Shown here piece after piece: positions 51,586 to 59,601 of a DNA stretch of 64,000 bases. The stretch is from an uncultured Eubacteriales bacterium (GTDB taxonomy: Bacteria > Bacillota > Clostridia > Oscillospirales > UBA644): positions 265,231 to 329,230 of the forward strand of contig CAKSTW010000001.1 in the NCBI GenBank assembly GCA_934501435.1, given 5' to 3'. Both the position numbers and the translations under genes were made by a program. A model generated the notes under the pieces. That model had not been told where the DNA came from and searched no databases. It saw only the letters and a list, made by a program, of their open reading frames with translations. Each line of letters starts with the position of its first letter. Position 1 is the first letter of the stretch.

Positions 51586-52545
51586 CTAAAATATTTTTCT
51601 TCTGTCGTCGTTTTCGGCATTTTTTTCAAAAACGCGGAGCTTTGCGCTGCGGGACCTCGGATTTTCGGAAAGTTCCTTTTCTCCCGCCGTAATTACCTTT
51701 CCGACGACGTGTCCGTACGCCTTTTTACCGCAGACGCACACCGGAAATTCCGGCGGACAGGTGCACGGTTTCTGAAATTTCGAAAACGCATTCTTTACTA
51801 TTCGGTCTTCAAGCGAGTGGAAAGTGATAACGGCGAGCCTTCCGCCGTTGTTCATATACGGAAGAATATTTTCAAGAAGCGACGAAATCTGTGTAAGCTC
51901 GCCGTTTACTTCTATCCTTATCGCCTGAAAGACCCTTTTGGCGGGGTGCTGTTTTTCCCTTAAAGCCGCCTGAGGCATCGCTTTTTTTATTATTTCGACA
52001 AGTTCCCCCGTCGTTTCGATCTTTTTTTCTTCACGCGCGCCGACTATCCCTGCGGCGATTCTTCTCGAATACTTTTCTTCCCCGTATTCAAAGAATATCT
52101 TTGCAAGCCTGTCCGCGGAATATCCGTTGACTACGTCCTTTGCGGAAAAACCGCTTTCTCCGTCCATTCTCATATCAAGCGGCGCGTTCTGCATATACGA
52201 AAAGCCGCGGGACGCGTCGTCAAGCTGATGGGAAGAGACGCCGAGATCGGCAAGAATTCCGTCGGCAAATATCCCTTTTTCTTTGAGAATTTCGGGAATA
52301 TTCGCGAATTCCGAATGAATTATCTCAATATTTTTATCTGAATTTTCAAATCTTTTTTTGCAGGCGGAAATCGCCTCTTCATCGCGGTCGACGCAGATAA
52401 GACGTCCCTTTTCGGAAAGTCTCTCGGCAATGGCAGCGGAATGGTTGCCTCCGCCCGCCGTTCCGTCGACGTATATTCCGTCGGGATCTATATTCAAAGC
52501 GTCTATCGTCTCGCTTAAGAGTACGGGTATATGTGAAAATTCCAT
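51586..52545 (-). CDS. rsmH: 16S rRNA (cytosine1402-N4)-methyltransferase RsmH
   Basis: 319 residues. MEFSHIPVLLSETIDALNID is the family start, DGTAGGGNHSAAIAERL is the SAM-binding motif, and ADLGVSSHQLDDASRGFSYM, AFQAIRIEVNGEL and VITFHSLEDRIVKNAF are signature blocks. The ATG at 52545 has AGGTGA upstream, formed in part by the mraZ stop; the longer frame to 52650 runs through mraZ and is rejected. Confidence 0.97.
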   Translation of the reverse strand: MEFSHIPVLLSETIDALNIDPDGIYVDGTAGGGNHSAAIAERLSEKGRLICVDRDEEAISACKKRFENSDKNIEIIHSEFANIPEILKEKGIFADGILADLGVSSHQLDDASRGFSYMQNAPLDMRMDGESGFSAKDVVNGYSADRLAKIFFEYGEEKYSRRIAAGIVGAREEKKIETTGELVEIIKKAMPQAALREKQHPAKRVFQAIRIEVNGELTQISSLLENILPYMNNGGRLAVITFHSLEDRIVKNAFSKFQKPCTCPPEFPVCVCGKKAYGHVVGKVITAGEKELSENPRSRSAKLRVFEKNAENDDRRKIF

Positions 52546-52553
52546 ATCGTCAC

Positions 52554-53000
52554 CTAAAAGCGGAAACCGTTTTTGGAAAGAGCCTCGCGCATAGCGTCTC
52601 TCGACGCCGCGGTAACGGTATTTCTTTCTTTCCATCTTGCCGTATCCCATATATTGAGGAATTTGCCGAGACCCACGACCGACACCTCTTTTGTGAGGTT
52701 CGCTTCTTCTCTCAAATTCGCGGGAATGGCAATTCTGCCCTGTCCGTCTATATCGGAATAAGTGGCGTTTGCGACGAAATATTCGGTTATCATCGAGGCT
52801 TCCGCGAAGGACTGTTCGGAGATCCCCTCAAGGAACCTGTCCCATTCGTCTTCGGGCATCACCATAAGGCAATCGTACATTCCTCTGGTTATTACCACGG
52901 TCTTATTTTCGGGAGAAAACTGTTCGCGGTGCTTTACGGGCAAGAACATTCTTCCTTTTGCGTCGAGCGTATGCTGGAAATTTCCGACGAAACGGTACAA
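52554..53000 (-). CDS. mraZ: Transcriptional regulator MraZ
   Basis: 148 residues. The start codon is TTG at 53000, placed after a strong GGGAGGTGAG site; it gives (M)YRFVGNFQHTLDAKGRMFLP. The second SpoVT/AbrB-like repeat contains ATYSDIDGQGRIAIPANLRE. MraZ forms a ring and represses or activates its own operon. The frame extending to 53102 includes the operator repeats and has no better start. It is the first gene of the dcw cluster. Confidence 0.93.
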   Translation of the reverse strand: MYRFVGNFQHTLDAKGRMFLPVKHREQFSPENKTVVITRGMYDCLMVMPEDEWDRFLEGISEQSFAEASMITEYFVANATYSDIDGQGRIAIPANLREEANLTKEVSVVGLGKFLNIWDTARWKERNTVTAASRDAMREALSKNGFRF

Positions 53001-53020
53001 TATTCTCACCTCCCTTTCAA

Positions 53021-53071
53021 AATCGCACCACTTTACTCCACATTTATAATACTTTAACCCACTTTGCTCCA
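53021..53071 (-). promoter_or_regulatory. MraZ-binding repeats
   Basis: Four TGG-initiated direct repeats on the minus strand form two tandem pairs with a 10-base period. TGGAGCAAAG and TGGGTTAAAG span 53071-53052; TGGAGTAAAG and TGGTGCGATT span 53040-53021. They lie directly after the -10 element, as expected for autoregulation. Confidence 0.75.
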
Positions 53072-53073
53072 TT

Positions 53074-53102
53074 ATGATAACATAATTACCGCTGTAAGTC
53101 AA
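53074..53102 (-). promoter_or_regulatory. Promoter of the dcw cluster
   Basis: On the minus strand TTGACT (53102-53097) and TATCAT (53079-53074) have a 17-base spacer. The remaining 100 bases up to the polA promoter hold nothing I can name. Confidence 0.75.
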
Positions 53103-53202
53103 TAGGTATTTGCAAAAAAATTTGCAATTTCGGAATTTTTTTTGTCAAAATCTGTCGTCTTCCGTATATCGGGACAATATTTCGAATATTTGAGAGTTTC
53201 TA

Positions 53203-53231
53203 TTGAAAAAAAAGGCAGAATAATGTATAAT
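53203..53231 (+). promoter_or_regulatory. Promoter of polA
   Basis: TTGAAA (53203-53208), a 17-base spacer and TATAAT (53226-53231), 69 bases upstream of the start codon. Confidence 0.82.
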
Positions 53232-53300
53232 ATGAAAAAGAGGCTCGGATAAAGACTTTGCGGCAAATACAAATTTCAATATATATAGGTTGGGCGGAAC

Positions 53301-55769
53301 ATGAAATTTTTGATAATAGACGGTAACAGTATTCTTAACAGAAGTTTTTACGGAATAAGGGAACTTCGCAGTTCCAAAGGCGTTCCGACAAACGCCGTTT
53401 ACGGTTTTTTCAATATCTTAAATAAACATATCGAAGAAGAAACCCCCGACAAAATAGCCGTTGCGTTCGACCTTAAGGAAAAGACGCACAGGCACAGGAT
53501 GTACGACGGCTACAAAGCCACCCGTTCGGCAACCCCGGAGGATCTTCTCGCGCAGTTTCCGATAACTAAAGACATTCTGCGCGCAATGGGAATCGCCGTT
53601 CTTGAAAAACCGGGTATCGAGGCGGACGATATAATAGGAATAGTAAGTAAATACTGCGACGAGCACGGCGACCGCTGCGTTATAGTCACGGGAGACCGCG
53701 ACTCTTTCCAGTTGATAAGCGACACCACCGTAGTAAAACTTGCAGCAACAAAACAGGATATTCTTTTCGACAAAGAGGCTCTCAAAGAAAAATACGGGCT
53801 TGAACCCGACAGAATGACCGACCTCAAAGCGCTTATGGGAGACAGCAGCGACAATATCCCGGGAATAAAGGGCGTCGGCGAAAAAACAGCCCTGTCGCTT
53901 CTTGAAAAATATCAGACTCTCGACGGCATCTACGAACACGCAAACGAGATAAAGGGAAGCCTCGGCGAAAAGATACGCAACGGTAAAGAAAGCGCGTATT
54001 TAAGTCTCGAACTCGGAAAGATACTGCGCAGCGGCGATATCGGAACGGACATAGAAAAGATAACCCCTCCCCGCCCCGACGAAAAAAAACTTGCCGAAAT
54101 ATTTTCGGAACTCGAACTCCGTTCTCTCGCAAAAAAATACTCCGCCGAAAAAGAAAACGAACCTGCCGTAACGGAAACGGAAATATCCGAAGAAACGGCG
54201 GGGTTCTATGACGGAGACAAAGTCTTTTCGGTTATCGAAAACGACGGCAGACATCTCGTTTCGGACGGAAAGACCGTTTGCATTCTTTCTTCTCTTTCAA
54301 AACTTGACGGCAAAAAAATAATAACGCACGGCTCGAAAAAAATATATCTCGAAGCCATTAACGAAAAAATCTCGGTAAATATCATTTTCGACACACTGCT
54401 TGCGGCATATATCCTCAATCCGTCCGAGACGAATTATTCTGCGGACAGGCTGTTTTCCGAATTTCTTTCCGAGAAACGCAACCCCGCGGGAATTGCCGCC
54501 GGACTTTTCCGGCTTGCGGATAAAATGAAAGACAAACTCGAAGAGAACGGCGAAACGTCCGTTTTTTCCGATATAGAAATGCCTCTTTCGGCTGTCCTTG
54601 CCGAAATGGAACATATCGGGTTCAAAGCCGACAGGAATTTTATCGAAGAATTCGGCAGAAACATAGACGCCGAAATTTCCGCTGCGGAAGAAGAGATTTA
54701 CAGGTTTGCGGGAAAAGAATTCAATATCAATTCAACAAAACAACTCGGTGAAGTCCTTTTCGAAGAACTTCTGCTCCCCTGCCGAAAAAAGACGAAAACA
54801 GGCTATTCGACAGACAACGAAGTGCTTGAATCTCTTGCGGGATTTCACCCGATAGTAGACAATGTCATCGTTTACAGAAAGCTGACAAAGCTGAAATCGA
54901 CATACGTCGAAGGACTTATAAAAACGATTGCGGACGACGGAAGAATTCACTCGAAATTCACACAGACGGTGACCCAGACCGGCAGAATAAGCAGTATTGA
55001 GCCGAACCTTCAGAATATCCCGGTACGCACGGAACTCGGCAGACAACTTCGAAAAGCGTTCGTCGCAGAAGACGGAAACCTGCTTATCGACGCAGACTAT
55101 TCACAGATAGAACTTCGTCTGCTTGCGCACATTTCGGGAGACAAAACTATGCAAAAAGCGTTTTGCGACGGAGTCGATATCCATACCGTCACCGCTTCCG
55201 AGATATTCGGTCTGCCGACGGAGATGGTGACAGCCGAAATGAGAAGCAGGGCAAAGACCGTCAATTTCGGAATAGTATACGGAATCGGAGAATTTTCCCT
55301 TTCAAAAGACCTGAAAATTCCGAGAAAAGAAGCGAAAAGATATATAGAGAGTTATCTCGCGACCTATTCGGGCGTCGACGCATATATGAAAAAGGCGGTC
55401 GAAAAAGCGCAGGAGACGGGGTATGTGGAAACGCTTTTCGGAAGACGGAGATACGTTCCCGAACTCTTTTCGAAAAACAAGCAGATACAGGCGTTCGGGC
55501 AGAGGGTATGCCGCAACACCCCGATACAGGGCACTGCCGCCGACCTGATAAAACTCGCGATGATAAGAGTTTTTGAAAGGCTGAAAAAGGAAATTCCCGA
55601 AGCGAAACTCATCTTACAGGTTCACGACGAACTTATAGTCGAAGCGCCCGAAGAAAAAGCGAATGCGGCGGCTGAAATTCTGAAAAGCGAAATGGAAAAC
55701 GTCGCAAAGCTCTCCGTCCCGCTCGTCGCCGACGTCGGAACGGGAAAAACATGGTACGAGGCTCACTGA
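53301..55769 (+). CDS. polA: DNA polymerase I
   Basis: 822 residues. The 5'-3' exonuclease domain is complete (IIDGNSILNRSFYGI, GIEADDIIGI, VTGDRDSFQL, ALMGDSSDNIPGIKGVGEKTA). The middle region (about 305-430) is weakly conserved and lacks the DxE exonuclease motif, so proofreading is probably absent, as in Bacillus-type PolI. The polymerase domain has TGRISSIEPNLQNIPVRTE, DADYSQIELRLLAHISG, RSRAKTVNFGIVYGIGEF and the catalytic LQVHDELIVEAP. GGGCGG precedes the ATG. Confidence 0.97.
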   Translation: MKFLIIDGNSILNRSFYGIRELRSSKGVPTNAVYGFFNILNKHIEEETPDKIAVAFDLKEKTHRHRMYDGYKATRSATPEDLLAQFPITKDILRAMGIAVLEKPGIEADDIIGIVSKYCDEHGDRCVIVTGDRDSFQLISDTTVVKLAATKQDILFDKEALKEKYGLEPDRMTDLKALMGDSSDNIPGIKGVGEKTALSLLEKYQTLDGIYEHANEIKGSLGEKIRNGKESAYLSLELGKILRSGDIGTDIEKITPPRPDEKKLAEIFSELELRSLAKKYSAEKENEPAVTETEISEETAGFYDGDKVFSVIENDGRHLVSDGKTVCILSSLSKLDGKKIITHGSKKIYLEAINEKISVNIIFDTLLAAYILNPSETNYSADRLFSEFLSEKRNPAGIAAGLFRLADKMKDKLEENGETSVFSDIEMPLSAVLAEMEHIGFKADRNFIEEFGRNIDAEISAAEEEIYRFAGKEFNINSTKQLGEVLFEELLLPCRKKTKTGYSTDNEVLESLAGFHPIVDNVIVYRKLTKLKSTYVEGLIKTIADDGRIHSKFTQTVTQTGRISSIEPNLQNIPVRTELGRQLRKAFVAEDGNLLIDADYSQIELRLLAHISGDKTMQKAFCDGVDIHTVTASEIFGLPTEMVTAEMRSRAKTVNFGIVYGIGEFSLSKDLKIPRKEAKRYIESYLATYSGVDAYMKKAVEKAQETGYVETLFGRRRYVPELFSKNKQIQAFGQRVCRNTPIQGTAADLIKLAMIRVFERLKKEIPEAKLILQVHDELIVEAPEEKANAAAEILKSEMENVAKLSVPLVADVGTGKTWYEAH

Positions 55770-56206
55770 TGAAGATATTATTCGTTTGCACAGGCAATAC
55801 CTGCCGAAGCCCGATGGCTGAGGCTTTCGCAAAAAAAGAGGCGGAAAACCGACACCTCGACATCGGTGCGGAAAGCGCCGGAATAATGACGGCTGACGGG
55901 CTTCCCGCGTCGGAAAACGCCGTTGCGGCATTAAAAAAAGAAGATATCGACCTTTCTTCTTTCAGGTCGTCAAGGCTCACAAAAGAAAAGGCGGAAACTT
56001 CGGACTTGATTCTTGCAATGACCGAGGAACAATGTCTGTTTCTGCGGTCGGCTTTCCCCGACAAAAAAGTTTTCTGCCTTAAAAATTCGGATATTTCCGA
56101 CCCATACGGGAAAAGTCCGACGGAATACGAAAAATGCGCGGAGGAGATAAAAGCGGCGGTAAGCGCCGTCTTTGACAAACTTGAAAATGACGGGAAACGC
56201 AGTTGA
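55769..56206 (+). CDS. ywlE: Low-molecular-weight protein phosphatase, probable arginine phosphatase (YwlE type)
   Basis: 145 residues. The P-loop reads FVCTGNTCRSPMAEA at the N terminus; the general acid Asp lies in SDISDPYGKS. Thr in the CTGNTCRS loop (instead of Ile or Leu) marks YwlE-type phospho-arginine phosphatases that oppose McsB, rather than tyrosine phosphatases. The ATG overlaps the polA stop (TGATG). No mcsB gene is in the window. Confidence 0.88.
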   Translation: MKILFVCTGNTCRSPMAEAFAKKEAENRHLDIGAESAGIMTADGLPASENAVAALKKEDIDLSSFRSSRLTKEKAETSDLILAMTEEQCLFLRSAFPDKKVFCLKNSDISDPYGKSPTEYEKCAEEIKAAVSAVFDKLENDGKRS

Positions 56207-56630
56207 ATCCGATATAAAAAATATCGCCGAAACCGAAAAAAGTTCTTTTTCGATACCGCTGTCCGAAAAAGAACTCCGTGAAATGTTAAAAAATCCGCTT
56301 TACCGCATAATTACGGCAAAAGACGGAAAAGAATATGCTGGACACGCCGTTTTTCTGCTAACCGGAAACGTTGCGGAGATCGTCTCCGTCACAGTGCCGG
56401 AAAGTAAAAGAAAACGGGGGTTCGGGCAGGAAATAATCGAAAAAATCAAAAGCGTCTGCAAAGAAGAAAACATTTCCGAAATTCTTCTTGAAGTCAGGGT
56501 ATCGAACGTCGCCGCAACAGCCCTCTATGAAAAACACGGATTTGAAAAGATCGCCCGCAGACCGCATTTTTACGAGAAGCCCGACGAAGACGCCTTCACT
56601 ATGAAATACGAATTGGAGAAAACCAGATGA
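56187..56630 (+). CDS. rimI: Ribosomal-protein-alanine N-acetyltransferase RimI-like
   Basis: 147 residues, GNAT fold. VAEIVSVTVPESKRKRGFGQEII holds the acetyl-CoA pyrophosphate loop (RKRGFG), and EILLEVRVSNVAATALYEKHGFE is the RimI C-terminal motif. It overlaps ywlE by 20 bases; an upstream in-frame TTG or the ATG at 56172 is possible. Position just before tsaD is typical of the tsaE/tsaB/rimI/tsaD group, but tsaB and tsaE are not here. Confidence 0.92.
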   Translation: MTGNAVESDIKNIAETEKSSFSIPLSEKELREMLKNPLYRIITAKDGKEYAGHAVFLLTGNVAEIVSVTVPESKRKRGFGQEIIEKIKSVCKEENISEILLEVRVSNVAATALYEKHGFEKIARRPHFYEKPDEDAFTMKYELEKTR

Positions 56631-57640
56631 ACATACTCGGAATAGAATCTTCCTGCGACGAAACCGCCGCCGCAGTCGTCCGCGACGGAAGAGAAGTCCT
56701 TTCAAACCGCGTTTTGTCGCAGATAGACATACATACGCTTTACGGAGGAGTAGTTCCCGAAATTGCCGCAAGAGCGCACTGTGAAGCAATTTCCCCTCTC
56801 GTCAAAAAAGCGATTTCCGATGTCGGCGGACTTGAAAGTATCGACGCAATAGCCGTAACTTATGCCCCCGGACTTATCGGGGCTTTGCTTGTCGGCGTAA
56901 ATTTTGCAAAAAGCCTTTCGGCGGCAACCGGCAAACCGCTTGTTCCCGTTCATCATATAAGAGGGCACGTCGCCGCAAACTATATAACTCACCCCGACTT
57001 AAAGCCGCCCTTTACCGCGCTCATCGTCTCGGGCGGACACAGCCATATAGTACACGTTGCCGACGAATGTTCGTATAAAATACTCGGAAGAACGCGCGAC
57101 GACGCCGCAGGCGAAGCGTTTGACAAAACGGCAAGAATTCTCGGTCTCGGTTATCCGGGCGGGGTAAAAGTCGAAAAACTCGCGAAAAACGGAGATAAAA
57201 ACGCCATACATTTTCCGAGGGTCAGTTTTGAAAACAGCCCGTTTGATTTTTCGTTCAGCGGGATAAAGACCTCTGTGATAAACTATGTTCACCAGAAAGA
57301 GCAAAAAAACGAGCCTTATTCGAGAGAAGATATCGCCACGTCCTTTACCGAGGCGATATGCGACGTTCTTTCCTCAAAGGCGACCGACGCCTCCTGTCTG
57401 TTCGGCGAAAAGAAATTGGTCGTTGCCGGCGGAGTTTCGGCAAACTCGTTTTTGCGTGAAAGGCTTGAAAAAGACTGCGAAAAACGTGGTATCGCCTTAT
57501 ACCTTCCGGAACTCAGATATTGCGGGGACAATGCGGCAATGATCGCAGCCCAGGGATATTTCGAATATAATGCGGGAAAAATTGCAGGTCCCGACCTCAA
57601 CGCCTACGCGAATATGAGTATCGAAGACCCGATATTCTGA
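56627..57640 (+). CDS. tsaD: tRNA N6-threonylcarbamoyladenosine transferase subunit TsaD
   Basis: 337 residues. ASKHA fold. GIESSCDETAAAVV at the start, the metal His pair in VHHIRGHVAANYI, IVSGGHSHIVHV, DDAAGEAFDKTARILGLGYP and VAGGVSANSFLRERL are all present. It makes t6A at position 37 of ANN-decoding tRNAs, including the tRNA-Thr encoded in this window. It overlaps rimI by 4 bases (ATGA). Confidence 0.97.
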   Translation: MNILGIESSCDETAAAVVRDGREVLSNRVLSQIDIHTLYGGVVPEIAARAHCEAISPLVKKAISDVGGLESIDAIAVTYAPGLIGALLVGVNFAKSLSAATGKPLVPVHHIRGHVAANYITHPDLKPPFTALIVSGGHSHIVHVADECSYKILGRTRDDAAGEAFDKTARILGLGYPGGVKVEKLAKNGDKNAIHFPRVSFENSPFDFSFSGIKTSVINYVHQKEQKNEPYSREDIATSFTEAICDVLSSKATDASCLFGEKKLVVAGGVSANSFLRERLEKDCEKRGIALYLPELRYCGDNAAMIAAQGYFEYNAGKIAGPDLNAYANMSIEDPIF

Positions 57641-57649
57641 TATAAAATA

Positions 57650-57690
57650 AAATCTCCTATGGCATATTTTAAGCCATAGGAGATTTTTAT
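57650..57690. terminator. Bidirectional terminator between tsaD and the GH2 gene
   Basis: A 13-bp stem AATCTCCTATGGC/GCCATAGGAGATT (57651-57663 and 57673-57685) with a 9-base loop and TTTTT on the plus strand; an A-rich left side serves the opposite gene. Confidence 0.88.
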
Positions 57691-57711
57691 TGAATCTGAT
57701 TTTTCCGCAAA

Positions 57712-59421
57712 TTATTTAATTTTAAGCTGACGTGCGACGGTGCGGAACTTTTCGGGAGTCACTTTGACGACCTTTCTGTCGTAAGAAATAAGCCCGTTCG
57801 TTTCGTCCTCAACGTCGGAAAGTTGGGTATATATCGCCCCGCAAAGACCTTTTTCTATCTGAGGAATGATTTCCTCGATATAAAGCCTCAGGATATCGTT
57901 TTCAAAGGCTTTTTTATTATCGAAATATTTGTATCCGTAAGTTTTTTCGGTATTGAAGGAATGTTCGAAAGGTCTGAAACTGTATCCGCCGAATTCGGTA
58001 AGAAGTATCGGCTTTTCGGAAGGTTTCAGTTTATACGGTTTGAAATAGGTATGGACGCTTTCGATATCGCTTTCTCCGCCCTTGAACCAACCGGACGCTG
58101 TGTCTATAAACCTTGTCGGATCAAGTTTTTTAAGTCCCTCATAGACATCTGAAGAAGAAAACTGCCCCCACCCTTCGTTGAATATCGTCCACATACAGAC
58201 GCAGGGATGTCCGTCAAGTCTCGTTACGGTCTTAAACATCGAATGAAGAAATTCTTCGCGCGTCTTTTCGTTGCGGTGAAGATGTTTGTCGGGCAGTTTT
58301 TTTATACCGAGAGTCGGAAGCACGGTATCCCGCAGAAAAGAATATTTTCCGTTATTTACCATATCCTGAAAGACTATCATTCCGAGCCTGTCGCAGTCGT
58401 AATAAAACTTTTCGGGTTCAACCTTTATATGTTTGCGCAGAGTATTGAAACCGAGACTTTTTGCGAATTTTATATCTTTTTCATAGCCCTCCGGGGTCGC
58501 CGGAGTAAAAATGCCGTCCGAAAAATAGCCCTGATCGAGAAGACCGTTGAAAAAATACGGTTTTCCGTTAAGGCAAAGTCTGTTTATACCGTTAATCTCT
58601 TTTATCTCAAGAGTACGGAAAGCAAAATACGATTCCACGAGATCCCCGTCCGTTTCGACAAAGAAACGGTAGAGATACGGATCTTCGGGCGACCAGAAAC
58701 GCGGCGAATCAACTTTATACTCCGCCTTGCCGTCTTCTATGAAAAAGCGTACTTTTTCTTCAGGGGTAAACAGAATAACCCGTCCGTGTTTAACTCCCTT
58801 TACCTTAAAATAAACGGTGTCGCCCTTTATTTCCGTTTTAATCGCCTTGACGTATTTTTCCGGAGTGCTTTCTATCCAGACAGTCTGCCAGATACCTGAA
58901 ACGGGGGTATACCACATTCCTCCCCTGCGGTGCCGCTGTTTGCCGTAAGGCAGTATCCCGGAAGAAAGATCGTCATACGCCCTGATAACGACGGTGTTTT
59001 CCCCCTCCGAAATGCAGTCGGTTATATCGAAAGAAAACGGATCGTACCCTCCTTTGTGATTGCCGATATGCTTTCCGTTCATATAGACGTCGGCATACTG
59101 GTCACAGGCGCCGATATGGAATATTACCCGCTCACGACGGAAGCCCGCAGGCAAAATAAAGGTTCTCCGATAAAAAAGATAAGAGTCTTCGGGAACCGTC
59201 ATATCAAGTCCCGAAAGGACCGATTCGGGAACAAAAGGAACTGTTATTTCATAAGGAAAACGGTGCGGAATATTTTCCGACGGAGAGACTGCAAACTCCC
59301 ATTTTCCGTTCAGGTTGAAAAACGAATTTCTGAAAAGCATCGGTCTCGGATACTCGTTCCAGACAGGATCGGTCAGCCTTTCGCCGTCAGTCGTATACAG
59401 TTTTACAAAATTGTCTTTCAT
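57712..59421 (-). CDS. Glycoside hydrolase family 2 enzyme
   Basis: 569 residues, compact for GH2. Sugar-binding jelly-roll (about 1-190: WEFAVSPSENIPHRFPYEIT and GACDQYADVYMNGKHIGNHKGG), an immunoglobulin-like domain, and a TIM barrel (from about 285: LCLNGKPYFFNGLLDQGYFS). The acid/base Glu lies in WTIFNEGWGQF, and the nucleophile Glu in ILLTEFGGYSF. There is no signal peptide, so it acts on imported sugars. Beta-galactosidase, beta-glucuronidase and beta-mannosidase are all possible; the galK group elsewhere in the window favours the first only weakly. Confidence 0.9.
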   Translation of the reverse strand: MKDNFVKLYTTDGERLTDPVWNEYPRPMLFRNSFFNLNGKWEFAVSPSENIPHRFPYEITVPFVPESVLSGLDMTVPEDSYLFYRRTFILPAGFRRERVIFHIGACDQYADVYMNGKHIGNHKGGYDPFSFDITDCISEGENTVVIRAYDDLSSGILPYGKQRHRRGGMWYTPVSGIWQTVWIESTPEKYVKAIKTEIKGDTVYFKVKGVKHGRVILFTPEEKVRFFIEDGKAEYKVDSPRFWSPEDPYLYRFFVETDGDLVESYFAFRTLEIKEINGINRLCLNGKPYFFNGLLDQGYFSDGIFTPATPEGYEKDIKFAKSLGFNTLRKHIKVEPEKFYYDCDRLGMIVFQDMVNNGKYSFLRDTVLPTLGIKKLPDKHLHRNEKTREEFLHSMFKTVTRLDGHPCVCMWTIFNEGWGQFSSSDVYEGLKKLDPTRFIDTASGWFKGGESDIESVHTYFKPYKLKPSEKPILLTEFGGYSFRPFEHSFNTEKTYGYKYFDNKKAFENDILRLYIEEIIPQIEKGLCGAIYTQLSDVEDETNGLISYDRKVVKVTPEKFRTVARQLKIK

Positions 59422-59453
59422 TTATATGACCTCTTTTTCAGACCTATAACAAT

Positions 59454-59482
59454 ATTTTAGCATAAAAGCCGACTTTTTTCAA
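59454..59482 (-). promoter_or_regulatory. Promoter of the GH2 gene
   Basis: On the minus strand TTGAAA (59482-59477), a 17-base spacer and an extended -10 TGCTAAAAT (59459-59454). Confidence 0.75.
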
Positions 59483-59543
59483 CAATCGACGGTAAAAAAA
59501 CAATATCGGAGATATATTTCACAGATTTTTCACATTTTAGCTC

Positions 59544-59574
59544 TTGACCTGGAGAGAACTTCAAGGAGTATAAT
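59544..59574 (+). promoter_or_regulatory. MerR-type promoter with 19-base spacer
   Basis: TTGACC (59544-59549) and TATAAT (59569-59574) are 19 bases apart, and the spacer carries the inverted repeat CCTGGAG-AGAA-CTTCAAGG (59548-59566). Overlong spacers with a central palindrome are the hallmark of MerR-family activated promoters. No MerR gene is in the window. Confidence 0.75.
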
Positions 59575-59601
59575 AAAAGAAAACGAGTAAGGAGATCATG
59601 T

